From positions 1,302,001 through 1,366,000 of the forward strand of contig CP085831.1 in assembly GCA_020809705.1 (NCBI GenBank): a DNA stretch of 64,000 nucleotides. Direction: 5' to 3'. Both the position numbers and the translations under genes were made by a program. Under the pieces are notes generated by a model. It did no database searches and was not told where the DNA came from. It saw nothing but the letters and a program-made list of their open reading frames with translations. Shown here one piece after another: positions 13,420 to 26,897 of this stretch; position 1 is the stretch's first letter, and every line of letters starts with the position of its first letter. The stretch is from Calonectria ilicicola. Its lineage: Eukaryota; Ascomycota; Sordariomycetes; Hypocreales; Nectriaceae.

Positions 13420-16400
13420 ATGGAGGCCTTAGGGGTTGCGGTCAATCTCATGAGTGTGATCGACACGTCCCTCAAGGTTGCGTCGCTTTGCATGCAGTAC
13501 ACAAAAGATGTCACAGGTGCTAAATCAGATATTGAAAGGCTTCACACAGAAGTAACCGATCTGCATAGGATCGCATCAGATGTTCAAACACTAGTAAATG
13601 GCTCACGGCTAGAGAGATCTCGAGATTTGTACAATGTGCTCATGGAGGGTCAATCCCAGCTCGACAGGTTAGAGCAAAGACTTACACCAACAAAATCTCG
13701 GGAGAAAATGCACCGCTTTGGGATTCGTGCTTTAAAATGGCCATTTCAACGCACTGAAGTGAATGGATTTGTCGAGGCACTAAGAAAGTCTACTCAGCAT
13801 ATGTCATGGGTTCTACAAACAGACCAGACGTGAGTTTTGTCGCTCATCCAACAGAATCGGAATCCTAGACTGAGACTCATCAATTCCAGTGCAATTCTCC
13901 TCGATGTTGATCAAAATGTTTCTGAGATCGACAAAAGTTTATTGAGCATTGATCAAAAAGTAGTTTTGAAATCACTTCCTCTGGCAACCGGTGCTTCTTT
14001 TGACTCTCGCGAAGAGCAACACAACTCGGTCTGCTTACCGGATACTAGAGTTGATCTGCTTGACCAAATATATAACTGGGTTAATGACCCCTCTGGAAAG
14101 ACGATTTTCTGGCTCAGCGGGATGGCAGGGACTGGAAAGTCCACCATTTGTCGTACTGTAGCTGGATCGCTTTCTGATAAAGGTCTCCTTGGTGCAAGCT
14201 TTTTCTTCAAAAGAGGGGAAGCTGACCGTGGGAGCATATCTAAATTTTTCAGCACCATTTCTTCACAACTGGCCCGTAAAGAGACTGCCATCGCATCACA
14301 GGTGAAGAAATCCATAGATGCTGAGTCCAGCATCTTCCACAAGGCTAGTCGAGAGCAGTTTGACAAGCTTATTATGAAGCCGTTAATAGCAAGTCATACT
14401 GAACTCCAGAGTTTGGACAAACTTGTTCTGGTAATTGATGCTTTGGACGAGTGTGAAGATGAAAAGGATATCAAATTATTGATTAATTTGTTATCAAGCA
14501 CATCAGGTCTAAAAGGTATCCGTGTGCGGATATTCATTACCAGTAGACCGGAACTTCCAATCAGAATGGGCTTCAATGAAGTTAAGAACACTGTTCAAGA
14601 TTTGATTCTCCATGAGATTCCCACAGAAACTATTAAGCACGACATATTTATCTACTTCAACCACGAGCTTTCACGAATACGGCGGGAACATGAACTCCCA
14701 ACAGACTGGCCCAGCCAGGACGATATAGAAACAGTTTCTTGTATAGCAAATCCGTTATTCATCGTGGCAGCAACAATTTGTCGATTTTTGGATGTTGTTC
14801 AGCTGGATCCTACAGATCGACTTCAGGAAGTCATTACTTCAATGGCAAAACGACCTTTTTCTCACCTTGACACGATTTATGGATTCATACTGGAACAGAC
14901 GACAAAGGGTCTGGATGCTACTGAATCAGCCGAAGCTGCTAAACAGTTTGCGAGAGTCATCGGTTCAATTATTGTTCTCGCAGAACCCCTACCCATAGAA
15001 GTCTTGGGATCCCTGATTCAAGAATCCGCTATTGCAATAAACCGCACTCTCCGGCTGCTTCACTCCGTTATTCATGTTCCCACTTCGCCAAATTCGCCTA
15101 TAAAACTGCTTCACCTGTCATTTCGAGATTTCTTGTTGGACCAGAAAAAACAAGAGACTGGTGTCAATCCGTTTCCAATTGACGAGAAGCATGCAAATGA
15201 GGTCATGCATAAACATTGCTTGCGAATAATGTACGATAACTTGAAAGAAGACATATGCAACATTAAGTGGCCTGGCACACGGCGTGTAGAAATTTCTGAT
15301 GAAGTTATTCAAGAAGCCATCCCACCAAAGGTTCGGTATTCTTGCCAGTTTTGGTTTCATCATATGCACGTGGCCGATGTTAGTCTTGAAGATGACGGGA
15401 GTGTGCATAAATTTCTACGAGAGAAGTTGTTCCACTGGCTGGAAGTTATGAGCATAATTGGAAAAGCCATAGAAAGCCTTGGGATTCTTCGCAACTTGCA
15501 ATTAAACCTTGTAGTAAGTTTATTCAAAAGCCGTGGTATGATAAACTGTTTTAATCATGAATTAGCCTGAAAAATGTCCAAAATTGAGCGTCTTCCTGCA
15601 AGACGCTGTGCGGCTTATTCAAACCAACATCTCCATAATCGATTCAGCACCACTTCAAATATATTCATCTGTTCTTATCTTTGCACCAAATAAGAGTATA
15701 ACTCGAATGAATTTTGATGGTAAACTACCCGATTGGATATCACAATATCCGACGGTGGAAGATCATTGGAATCAATGCCTCCAGTCTCTTGAGGGACATC
15801 GGAGAGAAGTGATATCACTTGCATGTTCCCTCGACTCCCAGTTTCTTGCCTCGGGCTCCTTTGATCAAACTATACGAATTTGGCGACCTGAGAGTAGCGA
15901 ATGCATCCATCAGCTAAAAGGTCATGCACACATAGTCACCTCAGTGGCGTTCTCAAATGATGGCCAACTTGTCGTGTCGTCCTCTCGGGACGGCACTGTC
16001 CGTCTTTGGAGTCTAGACACTGGCAAATGCCTCCACACACTAAAGTCCCTTGGCGGTAGTGTAGCTTCAGCCGTGTTTTCGCCAAATTCAAGGCTGGTAG
16101 CTTCATCGGAATCCGTAGTCATTCAGCTCTGGGACGTGCGCACTGGTAATCTAATACGATATTTGAGGAGTACTAGTCCATTTGCACAGTGTCTCGCATT
16201 TTCTCCTGATTCAACAACTATTGCATCGACATTCCGAGACCACACTGTACGCAAGTGGACGGTTGAGGACGGCAAATGTGTATTGAAAATGCATACAGAT
16301 GACGCAAATGAGAGAGCAGAAAACCCATCTGCATTTTCACCTGATTCGAGGCTGGTTGCTTTTACAAGTGGATGGAATATAAATATATGGTGTATGGACA

Positions 16401-17857
16401 GCGGCAACCAAATCAGGACGCTGGTAGGATACAACACTGTCAGTTCCATGTCGTTCTCGCACGACTCCTCCCTTATTTCTTCTGGTCATCGTAACTTGGA
16501 GATGCGATTGTGGAAGGTCGAGGATGGACAGTGCATCCAAATAATCAAAACTACCTCAATCCCTCGGCCTGTGTTTTTACCAGACCCAACACTCCTCGCA
16601 TCAGCTCATTCGGATGGGATTATCCGACTCTGGAAAATCGAAGAGAATATCCCAAATGATATGTCGTCTTCCTTACGCTACGGAGTTGAATCAGTCCAGG
16701 TCTCACCTGACGCCAAAATAGTTGCCGTGAGATCCGGTCAAACTGTCCGCCTCTGGCGTATGGAAACAAACACTGCAATTACAAAAGATATTCCGAGCCT
16801 AGGGGATCTAAAGTGGGATCCAGCTTTCTCATCAGACTCTCAAATGTTTGCCACATTATCCTCTGAGAAGTCGGTCTGGCTTGGGAGCGTTGATGACGGC
16901 AAGCGGCTATACAAACTCGAGGTTCCAAAGAGGTCGTCCGTGGAATACCGACCGGAATGCGAACGCTCTACTATTCTGTTTTCCCCTGATTCAAAATTGA
17001 TTTCACGCGTCTCGTCTCAAAGGGTACTAATCTGGCGGACTGACAATGGTGAACTTGTCTTCAATCATGAAGACGCTAGTTATAAGGATGCGCGAGCACC
17101 GATTGGCTTCTCTCCCGACTCGGAAATGTTCGCCTTTTCCTCGGGCGACAAGCGCCGGTGTATAAGCTTGTGGAGGACACATGGCTTTGAGAGGATCAAT
17201 GAATACGGCATGTTCACGGCGGGAGTCACATCAATCTCAATATCTCCAGGGTCCAAATTCATTGGGGCCGGTTTTTACAATGGTTCTATTTGGCTTGTGC
17301 GAGTTGAAGATGGCATGTTCATAAAACTTGACGAGTTCTACGGGCACAAGATTCTTGCGACACCTATGACATTTTCAAGTGACTCGAGCCTTGTGGCGTA
17401 TGCCGACGAATATGGAGCGGTCCGGGTTAAGCGGATTGGCGGGGATCAATTAATTGCCCAACTTCAGGCTGGAACCGGTTCGCTCCAGATGAGATTCAAA
17501 CCTGGAAATTTATTCCTTGTGACAAATTTTGGCACACTGCCGATAGCCAATACTCAGCTCGACGGTGGAGGTTCCCCGAAACTTGCATGCTCCACCATTG
17601 GGTTTGGGGTTAGCGATGACTACTGCTGGATTACGCATGATGGAAGAAGGCTGCTATGGATACCTATAGAGTTTCGTATTTTTGCTACCCGTCTGCGTCG
17701 CGCACCTAGATCGCCCGTGGCTGTATCAGGTTCGCGCATCCTGATAGGGAATGACTCTGGTGGATTTATTGTCATGCGATTCGATAAGGAGAAGCTGCCA
17801 ATGGTGGTGGAAAGACTTGAGTTGGATACATTGTACCCGATTTATCACGATACATGA
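13420..17857 (+). CDS. NLR-like STAND protein: Helo-like N-terminus, NACHT, WD40 repeats
   Basis: Exons 13420-13829, 13890-15513 and 15566-17857 give 1441 residues. Residues 1-135 match the pattern of the fungal N-terminal domain of STAND proteins (Helo-like: MEALGVAVNLMSVI, then amphipathic helices). The NACHT NTPase has Walker A GMAGTGKST at 214-222 and Walker B VIDALDECED at 318-327, and is followed by the conserved LLHLSFRDFLLD segment and an FLQDAVR..IIDSAPLQIYSS linker. The C-terminal half holds about 13 WD40-like repeats; only the first two keep clean GH and W-D-type ends, the rest are diverged. Proteins of this layout sense ligands through the repeats, oligomerise by NACHT, and use the N-terminus as effector in allorecognition or immunity. 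The ligand here is unknown. No broken motif was seen, so it is probably functional. Confidence 0.92.
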
Positions 17858-18444
17858 TTATTATCCTCAAGACTGGAGGTCTAGATAGATTAATGGAGTA
17901 TGCCCAGTTGCTTGCATCTCTGGTATTAAGTACAGGGAAGACAAATGATTTCTTATCAACGATGGATGTTAACCTGTCTGAAAGCACCAATTTTGGTCTG
18001 ATTGTGAAGACACATATATGTAATAGCGAGAAAAGAACAGAAACTAGGCCACTCTATGTTCATGTTGGGTATTTTATTTCTTTTAACTAATAGGAAATTA
18101 AGGCATGTACTATGTATCGTATAGTATGTATCATTCTCCTCCACCCTTGAAAGGTGACTCTGACCATGATCTCTAAACATGGGATAGGATATGTAATGGA
18201 TGTGTTGTTCTTTGCATCGCGCAAGCTTCTTTAATATTTACAAAGAGCCCATAAAAATTTCGAATTAAACCCACGTTTCTCCCTTGGATATCGTGGGTTG
18301 CGCTGCAGCCTAGTTGTTAATGCCCTGATTTTATAGAAATCCCCGTTGACCGGGGTCGATTGCGCCCAGAACTCCGCAAATAAACAGTCGCTGATAATAT
18401 GCATCCATAGAACCATTAGATTATTCGGGTTGTACATTAGTTGG
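17858..18444. other. Convergent intergenic region
   Basis: About 590 bp between the 3' ends of two converging genes. It is AT-rich and presumably holds both 3' untranslated regions. No further feature seen. Confidence 0.5.
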
Positions 18445-19122
18445 TTAATACATGAGCGCAATGATGAGGCCAGCCATTCCAGCCGCGGTAATGGCCATGC
18501 CGACCTGCTGGGGTGCTGCGCCACTTCCGATGGTCTCAGCGGCGCTCTTGCCTTCAACGGTGCTGCTCGCTGATTCGATGGCCTGGGTTGCTGATGAGGA
18601 GGCCTCTGCAGTGGCCGATGCTTCTGAGGCTGTGCTTGTGGTTTCTTCTGAAGTTGTGGTTTCTGACGCGGTGGTTTTTGAGGTGGCGGTGGTTTTTGAC
18701 TTGTGTTTCGTAGTGGTGGTCTTCTTGGTCTTGGCCCAGGTGTAATCGCTGCACATGGATGTGACGTTGGGGTATGAATCCATTGCGGTGCTGATTTCGG
18801 GGACGTTGCTGCACGCTGCCAAAAGGCTCTCAATATCCGTCTTGTGTTTGCTGGCCCAGCTCTCCAGGTTCGAGATGTATGATGTGTATTCGCCAGCCAT
18901 GGAGCCTGTGATGACGGGGACCTCGCATGGGTTGGTGATGGTGGCTGTTTGGGTCACCTCGGCCAAATAACTGCTGAGTGTGGCATTGGCCGTGGGCATA
19001 TCAGAGAGAACGGGAACAAGCTGGGTCGCCAAAGAAAAGCAGTTGCCGAGGCCTCCCGTCGCTGAGAAAATGTTGGTTTGGCCGGCGCCGGCTGAGATAG
19101 AGACGGTTGTTACTTGGTTCAT
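18445..19122 (-). CDS. Ser/Thr-rich protein with GPI-like C-terminus
   Basis: Single-exon frame of 225 residues from the ATG at 19122. The first 130 residues form a compact domain with four cysteines (in LGNCFS, TNPCEVP, AACSN and SMCSD). A Ser/Thr/Ala/Lys-rich stretalk follows (repeated TTTK, TTSE, SATAEASSS), then a small-residue site (GSGAA) and a hydrophobic tail of about 20 residues ending the protein. That order is typical of fungal GPI-anchored cell-surface proteins. No standard N-terminal signal peptide is visible, so either an upstream exon is missing from this model or the protein is not exported. The true start is therefore uncertain. Function unknown. Confidence 0.65.
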   Translation of the reverse strand: MNQVTTVSISAGAGQTNIFSATGGLGNCFSLATQLVPVLSDMPTANATLSSYLAEVTQTATITNPCEVPVITGSMAGEYTSYISNLESWASKHKTDIESLLAACSNVPEISTAMDSYPNVTSMCSDYTWAKTKKTTTTKHKSKTTATSKTTASETTTSEETTSTASEASATAEASSSATQAIESASSTVEGKSAAETIGSGAAPQQVGMAITAAGMAGLIIALMY

Positions 19123-20612
19123 CTTGGCCGTTTTACCGCTTACACGCGCTTGAGTTTGCGATATGGTGGTCGGGGGCGATGGTGGACAGTGATGGCGACT
19201 CGAGGAAGTTTATCTATCACGGACAGACTGGTCGACAATGACGGAGCGTCATGGTCTTTAACGCTCTGTTTTGATCAGCGAGATATAGCCCCTGGTTCAG
19301 GCTCAGGCTCAGGCAAGGAAGCGCCAAGAGGATTGGCAGACTAAAATTTGATGAGATTGCAGTAGCGCGAATGGATACGCCCTAACCGTATCAGGTCTGC
19401 ACTATCAGGTGGCCTAGTACAGTAACCTGAGATCCTCAGTGCGTTAAAGATGACCTGTGCTCAGTAATTCTCAATACAATGACAACATCATTTTTTGCTT
19501 CTTTAAAATTTTCCCAATTGAGAAAATGGTCAAGTAGATTCTCCATCACTCTGAGATTCAGAAGACATCAGTGATGCTTGTCCTCACCATCAACCACTGG
19601 TGCCCAAATTTGCTTTTATGGAGCATGAAACAGAGCGGCCCACCCTTGTTTCAAGACCCTGTCACGTCCATGCGCTTCCATTAACGAATGGGCTGTTCCT
19701 ACTGGCTTGCCATTTATAAATACTTGAAGCATTGACGGACAATTTCAGCTGTCATGGTGCCAAGTCTAGAACAACAATCAGGGGGGCTCCGGCAATCGTT
19801 CCGTTCGCAAACGTGGCGTCCAAAATCCGAAAACTAGCTAAGGATTATCGCGTAAACTGCCTTTTTGGACAGAAATAGTTCGAATTGTCAAAGCTTGATG
19901 AATCCACGACTCCCAACTTGTCATTTCTGAGGGTTACAGACGCTCCCCAATATGGTGATTGATCACCACGTTCGCATTCAACGGGATTATGAATGGAGAT
20001 CGGGAGCGGCGAAGATGCAGGGGCTTGTCTCACGCATGAATTGCCAAGTGGGCATAACCCTTGCTTTTCGTCCGACCATCTCCATACCTGCTAGATAATA
20101 GGCCCAACATCTGCAACAAAGGCGGATGAATAAATGCAGGAATAAATAATAAATTTAAACTTTGTGTTATCCATCATTGTGACATCGCATTGCCATCGTT
20201 GGTTCTAAGGTGGTCCACCTACCCGGAAGCGCTGTGACTGCCAATCCTCCATCGCAGCAACAGCTGCGGTCGCATTTTGCATTTTCCGCCTCAAATGAGT
20301 TCTTTTTGCGCACGCTATTTTAATTTGTCAATTCTAGTTCATAGTATCATATAGATTTCTTGAATTTAACCTAGCATAAAACGGCACAGATCCGCCTAAT
20401 GCGTGCATTGAGATTTAGCCCAAATCACATGGTATATCTCGCACCTCAGGAGACGTGAAAACAGAAGGTATCCGATACTGATAGCTGGTGACCAGCTAAA
20501 GCACTGTATTTCTACTAGAAATAATACACCAGCCACGAGTGTTTAAGCCACGTCCACATGGATAAGCTCTAGTTGCGTACACAGACTCAATAATGATATC
20601 GCAACGCTTAAA
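19123..20612. other. Intergenic, nothing assigned
   Basis: About 1.5 kb. A short GGCTCA direct repeat (three units) lies near 19298-19318. Otherwise only short frames without coding character. Confidence 0.5.
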
Positions 20613-23418
20613 TCAAACTACACCAAACCAAAATGTATTCCCCTTGATTCGCATTGGATCACTCATCCATCTGATGGTAAAATTCTGAACTATACCTTTT
20701 TGATCGACCTTGTTCAGCAAATAGTCATCAGAATCTCCACGACCGTCGCTTCCAACACTGTCAATTCGAAGACGAAGATCTTGTAGACAGTACCTCAAAG
20801 TCTGGGTCTTTCCTATATTATCAATATTGACCATTTTGGCTGTGGGGTCGCTGCTGGGATCAGGAGACATTATGAGTGCGGTAGGGGTGTTCTCTACTTC
20901 AAACCGTGGCCACGGAACCTTGAGATAGAGGGGGCTTGCTGTGTCTGGTGGCGCCGAGACTTGACGTCGACCGAATACGTCTTGGGTGAAATCACGCCAG
21001 CCAGTTTTCTGGTCGCGGAAGTCCCAGCATAAGCGAATATCATCTCCGGGTTTGATATATTCCTCGGAGCGATCTACTTTAAGGATTCGCCAGTAATGAT
21101 ATTCATCCGAGTCGGACATGCCTGGGAGAAATTCGCCCTGCGCATTTCGAAAAACGACCATATGGCTGGCACCAACGGCCGAGGCAGTTTGCTTGGATGC
21201 GTCTGAGGTTTGAGCTTTGGCTGGATCTTGGAATGGGCAGCTCCGGATAACTACTCGGGTTCCGTGCCTAAGCTAAGTTCTGTTAGTGAAATTTCCTAAT
21301 CGTAAAAAAGTCGCCTGAACATACTGCATCATCAAAAGGTGCAATAATGTCCCATTCAGACTTGGCATACGCAGCGTTATATTCGGCACCATAAGGAGTA
21401 TTTTCGACCATAAAGTTCTTGTAGCCAAGAATGGTGGGAGCGCGGTAAGTCTTTGGGTTGAAAATAGGAATGTCTTGCGTTATGTCGACCCGATTCCAGT
21501 AGAATTGTTGTGATGAAGTATCAATCCCGTTCAATCGCGGGGTGACGGCGCCGTTGGTCGGGCCGCCTGCATCGTGACCAAGGTAGTAGGCTGCCTTGAC
21601 ACCATCATTACGGATGCTCAAGCTATTAGTTGGTGATGTAACGCGAAAGCGGGCCTTGCACATATGTGAATCATCGAGCGTCATATATTGACTAAGCGCT
21701 GGGACAGCCTGGACAAACCAGGACTGCACTGCGCTATAACCGGGCATACTGGAGAGGACTTCGGCAAGAGGAGACAAGCCTTCACGCTGGATATTCTGTT
21801 AGAAACTGTAAAGTAATAGTAAAGAGCAATCTGAAGCACTTACGTTGATAACTCGCCAAAGTTCGTGATTACCCACCGTTGGGCACCAGGCTTTCGGGTT
21901 GCTGGCAAGAATGGTGTCACCACCCACAGCTTCGAAAATGAGGCTCTCGTCTTGAGAACGTGCTGAAGTCTCACTGAGACTTGTACTGCCCGCCGCTTGC
22001 TCATGCTTCATGCTAGAGGTGGCACTGACACCAAAATAGGATGCAGACATTGTGGCACCAACGGATGTTTTGAATGATTCCTTGTGCTCATCTAGCGTTT
22101 TCTGTTCTGTGGTCTTGACGATTTTTGTGGAAAGCAGGCGTCCACCCAAAGTTAAATTTTGAGAAAACAGGTGACCAAACTCGGCGTGAAGACGACGCAG
22201 GGCCTTGATGCTTTTTGTGGTGCGGATGGTCTCGATCAACTCGGCGAGCTCAGGTGTAGGCTCCATTTCATCAGGCCACAAAATCAGGTCGCAACGAGGA
22301 AACATGTAACGGGCAATTAGCGTCCGAGTGAGACTATTTTTCATCGATTTGGAGGTGTTGGATGAGCTCGACGCAAAGCCGACACTCACACCAACGGAGG
22401 CACCCCAGCCGCTACCACCAAATGAAGCCTCTGTCGACTGTTCGCTGAAATCGCTCCTTGCTAAAGCGACGGTAAGTTCATCCTCATGAGCTGTGATTTC
22501 AATGCGAGAATCATCATTGACACGGAAATTGGGAATTCCCTGATCAGTCTTGGGCGTGACTGCAGCAATTGAATCGCTGCCAATGTCATCCTTCGAGCTT
22601 TGCTCTTCATCGCCCGATTTGATGGACTTTGAGGAGGCAAAGTCGGGTATCTTGGATACTAACTGCTGACTGACTTTGGATCGCAACTGAAATGCGGGCT
22701 TAGGAGCTCTCGTAATCTTTTTTGTACGAGGGTCAATGATCCAGCCATAGAACACACCGCAATTGCGGAGTACGACTGTCCACTCAGCCTCAGTGAGTGT
22801 TCCAGCACCAGCGTGTTCGTTACCAGTGCTAACCTCATAATCCGTAATCAGGTCTTTAGTGTCAGAGCTCTTTTCCAAGTTGGTAACATCTGGTGCATCC
22901 TTGGCTTTGACTTCGCCCAAGGCAGGAATAGCATCTTTGGCGTCTGTCATCGAACCCTGACCAGCAGAACCCCCGAGTTTTGTGCTGCGATAGTAGATGT
23001 TTAAGCTTGGGGTCCCTGACTTGGGCGCTGTCTCGTCGGCCTCGAGCTCTAGGTACTCGACGATCTTGATGGATTCGTCGTCTATAACTGTTCCTGTTGG
23101 GGTACAAAATCGTTCGATAGAGGGAAAGCGAGACATCCCTGGGACAAGTTTTCGCAGGGCAGCCATTGTGAAGAGCTTTGGGTCTGTCTGGTTCTTCGAC
23201 TTCATAATCTTGTCTAGACTCTGAGAGAGGATACTTCCAGTGTCCTCGCTGCCATCTTTGCCATACTTGAATGCTCTGATGATGAATGGCGGTTTTTCGA
23301 GTATAGCAGCTGCATCATTGCCCTTCTTAGGGGGCGTTGCAATTGCCTCCTTCGCATCCTTGGATGCATCGGTGTGTTCAGATTTTGCCTGCGACTCGGC
23401 ATCTCCAGAATTGCTCAT
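20613..23418 (-). CDS. MACPF-domain-like protein (898 residues)
   Basis: Complement of 20613-21272, 21325-21786 and 21844-23418; introns of 52 and 57 bp, frame closes. The N-terminal 300 residues are low-complexity and charged around a short globular part (residues 43-150). A Gly/Ser-rich segment follows (about 333-356: GGSGWGASVGVSVGF), then F414-G-H-L-F, six residues, G425-G426. That is the spacing of the MACPF signature (aromatic-G-x-x-aromatic-x6-GG), preceded by the LRRLHAEFG helix. VGGDTILASNPKAW near the end of exon 1 is also typical of fungal MACPF proteins as I recall them. The C-terminal third is beta-rich and may bind a partner or a surface. No signal peptide. MACPF proteins oligomerise into membrane pores; activity here is inferred only. 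It is divergently paired with the gene at 24613. Confidence 0.8.
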
Positions 23419-24612
23419 GGTAAAATAAAGTATGTGTGTTGAGACAATTGAGCTGGACGAAAAGGGCGGGAGCGAGGTTTGAAAAAGTAGATGGCTTTAT
23501 TCGATGTCAGATATTATGAGCGTGGCACCTTCCATGAAATACAATGGTTTTTTCCACTTTCTTGGATTCTGCGAGGGTGACTGTCTCATTTCAAAGGCCA
23601 CGGAATACTGTGGGCATCCCTCGGAGCTCTTCAAGTTGAAGAGGTGGAGAGGCGGGATCGCCGACTGGATGTGGTTAGAATGCGTCGCCCGCCACGGCCT
23701 GTCTGCAAGCCTAGGTCCGATAGTAGCCTCAAACTATTGCCAACGGGATGTCGCAGACTGTTCCAGACCTGCCACAATATCTTTTGGATGAATCCAGGTG
23801 ACTGATTGATCCCAATCACATTGGTCAGGAAAGTATCTCGTCTGCAACCAAGCGCGAAGTTGATAGACAGTTTTCAAGCTATTTGAAGCCAATTCCAATA
23901 GCGTTCGCAGCTGTCAGAAATAGTTGCATACTAACGCACTCCCCGCATCTTTTATTCCAACCGTATTGCTCAGATGGCTGGACATTCAGCTTAGCCACTT
24001 TCTCGGTAAGGTATGAAGTAGTGAACGCCATCCAACTAAATCTTGTGGCGCGACCCGCTTAGCCCAAGACCCCGAACCGGCGAGGGCCGTACCGTGTCAC
24101 CACTTTTGACTATTGACGCCACGCGACTTTGTGGCTTGTTTGTATGGCTTCAGATGATCAGTGAAAATGCATGTCTCACTATGAACTGTTTTTCTTGGTA
24201 AATCTAGGCTAGATCAAACCTCTCAAGTGATACACCGCTCTCTGAAATTGCACGGAGATACCGTTTGGACCTTGTTTTGGCTGGAGATGCAGCGATGCGG
24301 CTGGCTGAGTGTAAAATAGGCGCTGCATGCTAAGAAAATGGCTTTCAATAATCCATCCTAGTCTATTATGGCTGAGACAAGACGCTTTTCGACCTTGGCC
24401 ATCAAAATCCGTCTCCCTGGTATTGGATCCACCCCGCTGCTGGAATTGAAGTGACTAAAACCACCGGAATATCAAAGGCTCTGAGAAATATCAAGAAGCC
24501 AACGAAGCCGCACATTTGTTACTGGAATCTCAGCATCTCATCGCTCCTCCTCCTCGAGTGTACCATTACTCAAAAGCAAATTCTTTTCAGCTGACAGGAG
24601 TGAATAGTCACA
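23419..24612. promoter_or_regulatory. Shared upstream region of the divergent MACPF-like pair
   Basis: 1.19 kb between two start codons facing away from each other, with no convincing internal gene. The last part before 24613 is pyrimidine-rich (TCCTCCTCC near 24544). The arrangement would allow co-regulation. I found no long shared motif by eye. Confidence 0.45.
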
Positions 24613-26897
24613 ATGTCCTTCTTGCTGGCACCCTACAATGACTCCATGCGTCTGGTAAGTCCTTTGTCGAATGAAGCTCTGTTGTGCTATGCACTGAAAG
24701 CTGATTGATGTTTAGGGCATGGGATACAATTCGTATACCCAGACCATGTGTATAGATGGGGCTGTTGAGGTCACTAGCGACAGCGAGGTCAATGTCGAAA
24801 ACCCATCTCAAGTTGTCACATATTCCTCCAAATTTGTCGAGCGTTTGTCGGACATCGTGAGTTCTATGAACATTTCCTACAGCTCAGCAATCAAGAAGGG
24901 TACTATTGAGGTATCCGGTAATGGCAATTCAATCGACGAGGACAAGATCAAGGCATCCGACATCAACCTTGTCGTCTCGGTGCAGGTAATCAACCAAACA
25001 ACATGTCTTAAGGACTCGGCCAAATTCCAGGCCCTTGAAGGTGTTCAACTCGGTACTTCTGCTTTTAATGAGGCCTTTGGCGATTGCTACATTTCTGGTG
25101 TGTATTAATCTAGGCAACACAGAAATCGTTACTAATATCCATTTAGGATTCATCAAAGGAGGTGATTTCAGCAGCATTATTTCAATGCGTTCTCTTGATC
25201 GTAGCAAGACTCAGAATATTGTCCGATCGTAAGTGAAGTACGCTACCCGTGGATTGGGATCATGATTAACAGCTACTAGAATCAAGAAGATGGTCAAGAC
25301 GAATGAGCCAGCAGAATTTACGATGGACTCGTACAATACAGCCGATAGCTTGTCCAACTCGAGTGTTCTCAAAGAGACTGAGACAACCATCTCAGTGAGT
25401 TGGATGGGTGGTGGTCAGATCAAAGATCCAAAGACCAACTGGGACGTCAGCTCAGTCTACGAGGCTGCTGCATCGTTCCCTTCTTTTGTGGCCAAGACTC
25501 CGCAAAGAACCTGGTATAGGGCTCTCCTCTGATTGATAGTCTGGCTAATGGCTAATAATTTTGTAGGGCGATTCTAACCAAGTACAAGGCAAACCGCAGC
25601 TTTAGTGCATGGGCTACATCTCAAAGCTTAAGACCCTTGGAATACGACAACATCACGTCTTTTACTGGTGACCTCTTCAACAACTTTATGGAATATAAGC
25701 AACTTGTGAAGAAGGTTCAAGATATCATCAATAACAGCAGCCAATATAGTATGGAGACTCAATCCTAAACAGACTAATTGTCGCTAACATGATCTAGCTG
25801 CTGGCCTAAAGCCAAAGTCAATCCCGGTGAACCTCGACACGCTGGTTGCTGTGAGGGGCGTCCTACGAAATGAAATGGAAAAGATCGTTGCCGTGGTAAA
25901 TGTTCTGTCGCAGAAGCCAGAGCTTCTTTCCCAATCAAACAGCTTTAAGGCTGTCCCAAAGAATGACTTGCTCCGCTTGATTCTCGACGAAGCCATCTCG
26001 GCATCCCCCGAGTCACGCGTTATATATGATACAACAAAAGCAGTCGAGTCAAGCCGAACTCCAGCAGCCACGAGTTCTGCAGACAAAGCACAAGCGGCCC
26101 CTGCATCTGGAACCTCGGATGCTGGAAAAATTGATTTGAGCGCATTGGTGGCTCCAGAGGTTTGGGCTGATCTATTGCCCACAAAGACCAGCTCAGAGAC
26201 CGTCGCAGCAGACGCCGCTATTACTCCAGCTCCAACAGTCTACACATTCCCAGCGCCGCCCGCAGATGACACCAAAACTGCTCCCGTGAAAGTCGTCGAT
26301 ACAAAATTGAGAATCGTGTCTGCAGTATGTGGTTTACAAGACGTCACTCAGACTATGCGAGACCGCATCAAAGACGAAATGACGCTCACAATCCCCATCA
26401 TCGAGATTGAGAAACTATGCGATAACCCGGCATATGCTAAGCTCCGACAAGGTGCTCCTTATTGGAAGTCTTTGGTCATCATTTACCAATATGGCCCCGA
26501 TGGCCCTATGCGCATGTGCGGTGGTAATTACGACCCGAAATCGGCATTTTCCATCTCAATCTCGAATAAGTCGGAGGATACCATAGTCAGCGCTCGCCCC
26601 TGGACAAAAGATGCCTGGTCCATTATTGCAGTCTCGTACAGCGGCATGGTCTTCAATAGCGAGGCAGTCCTAAAGAACGTTGAAGAGCAAATGCGCAAGG
26701 AGTTCCTCGCAACTCAGACTCGTCGCGTGAATTTACCAAGCATCCCCTTTGGCCTCGCTAACAATCCTTGGCCATATGTCATCAAGACAGGAATGATATT
26801 CTTCAAAAGTCTCGAGAATGGTCCTGTTAGAGTGGCGGTGACGATAGAGGGAGGGAAGTTTTTACTCACCGATCAGCCATTGCTCTCCGAGCTGTAG
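24613..26897 (+). CDS. Second MACPF-signature protein (673 residues), divergent partner
   Basis: Six exons: 24613-24654, 24716-25097, 25147-25228, 25280-25513, 25567-25748 and 25798-26897; introns of 49-61 bp, frame closes. The 14-residue first exon is accepted because the GMGYNSYTQ segment continues it in frame. Residues 135-147 read F-G-D-C-Y, six residues, G-G, which again keeps the MACPF signature spacing, with an aspartate and a cysteine where Thr/Ser and His are usual. It is followed by a Ser/Ile-rich strand and later SVSWMGGGQI, then a helical part and an Ala/Pro/Thr-rich linker (about 370-450). The C-terminal domain of about 200 residues is mixed alpha/beta. No signal peptide or stable membrane helix. 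A pore-forming role with its neighbour is inference; similarity outside the signature is weak. Confidence 0.72.
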
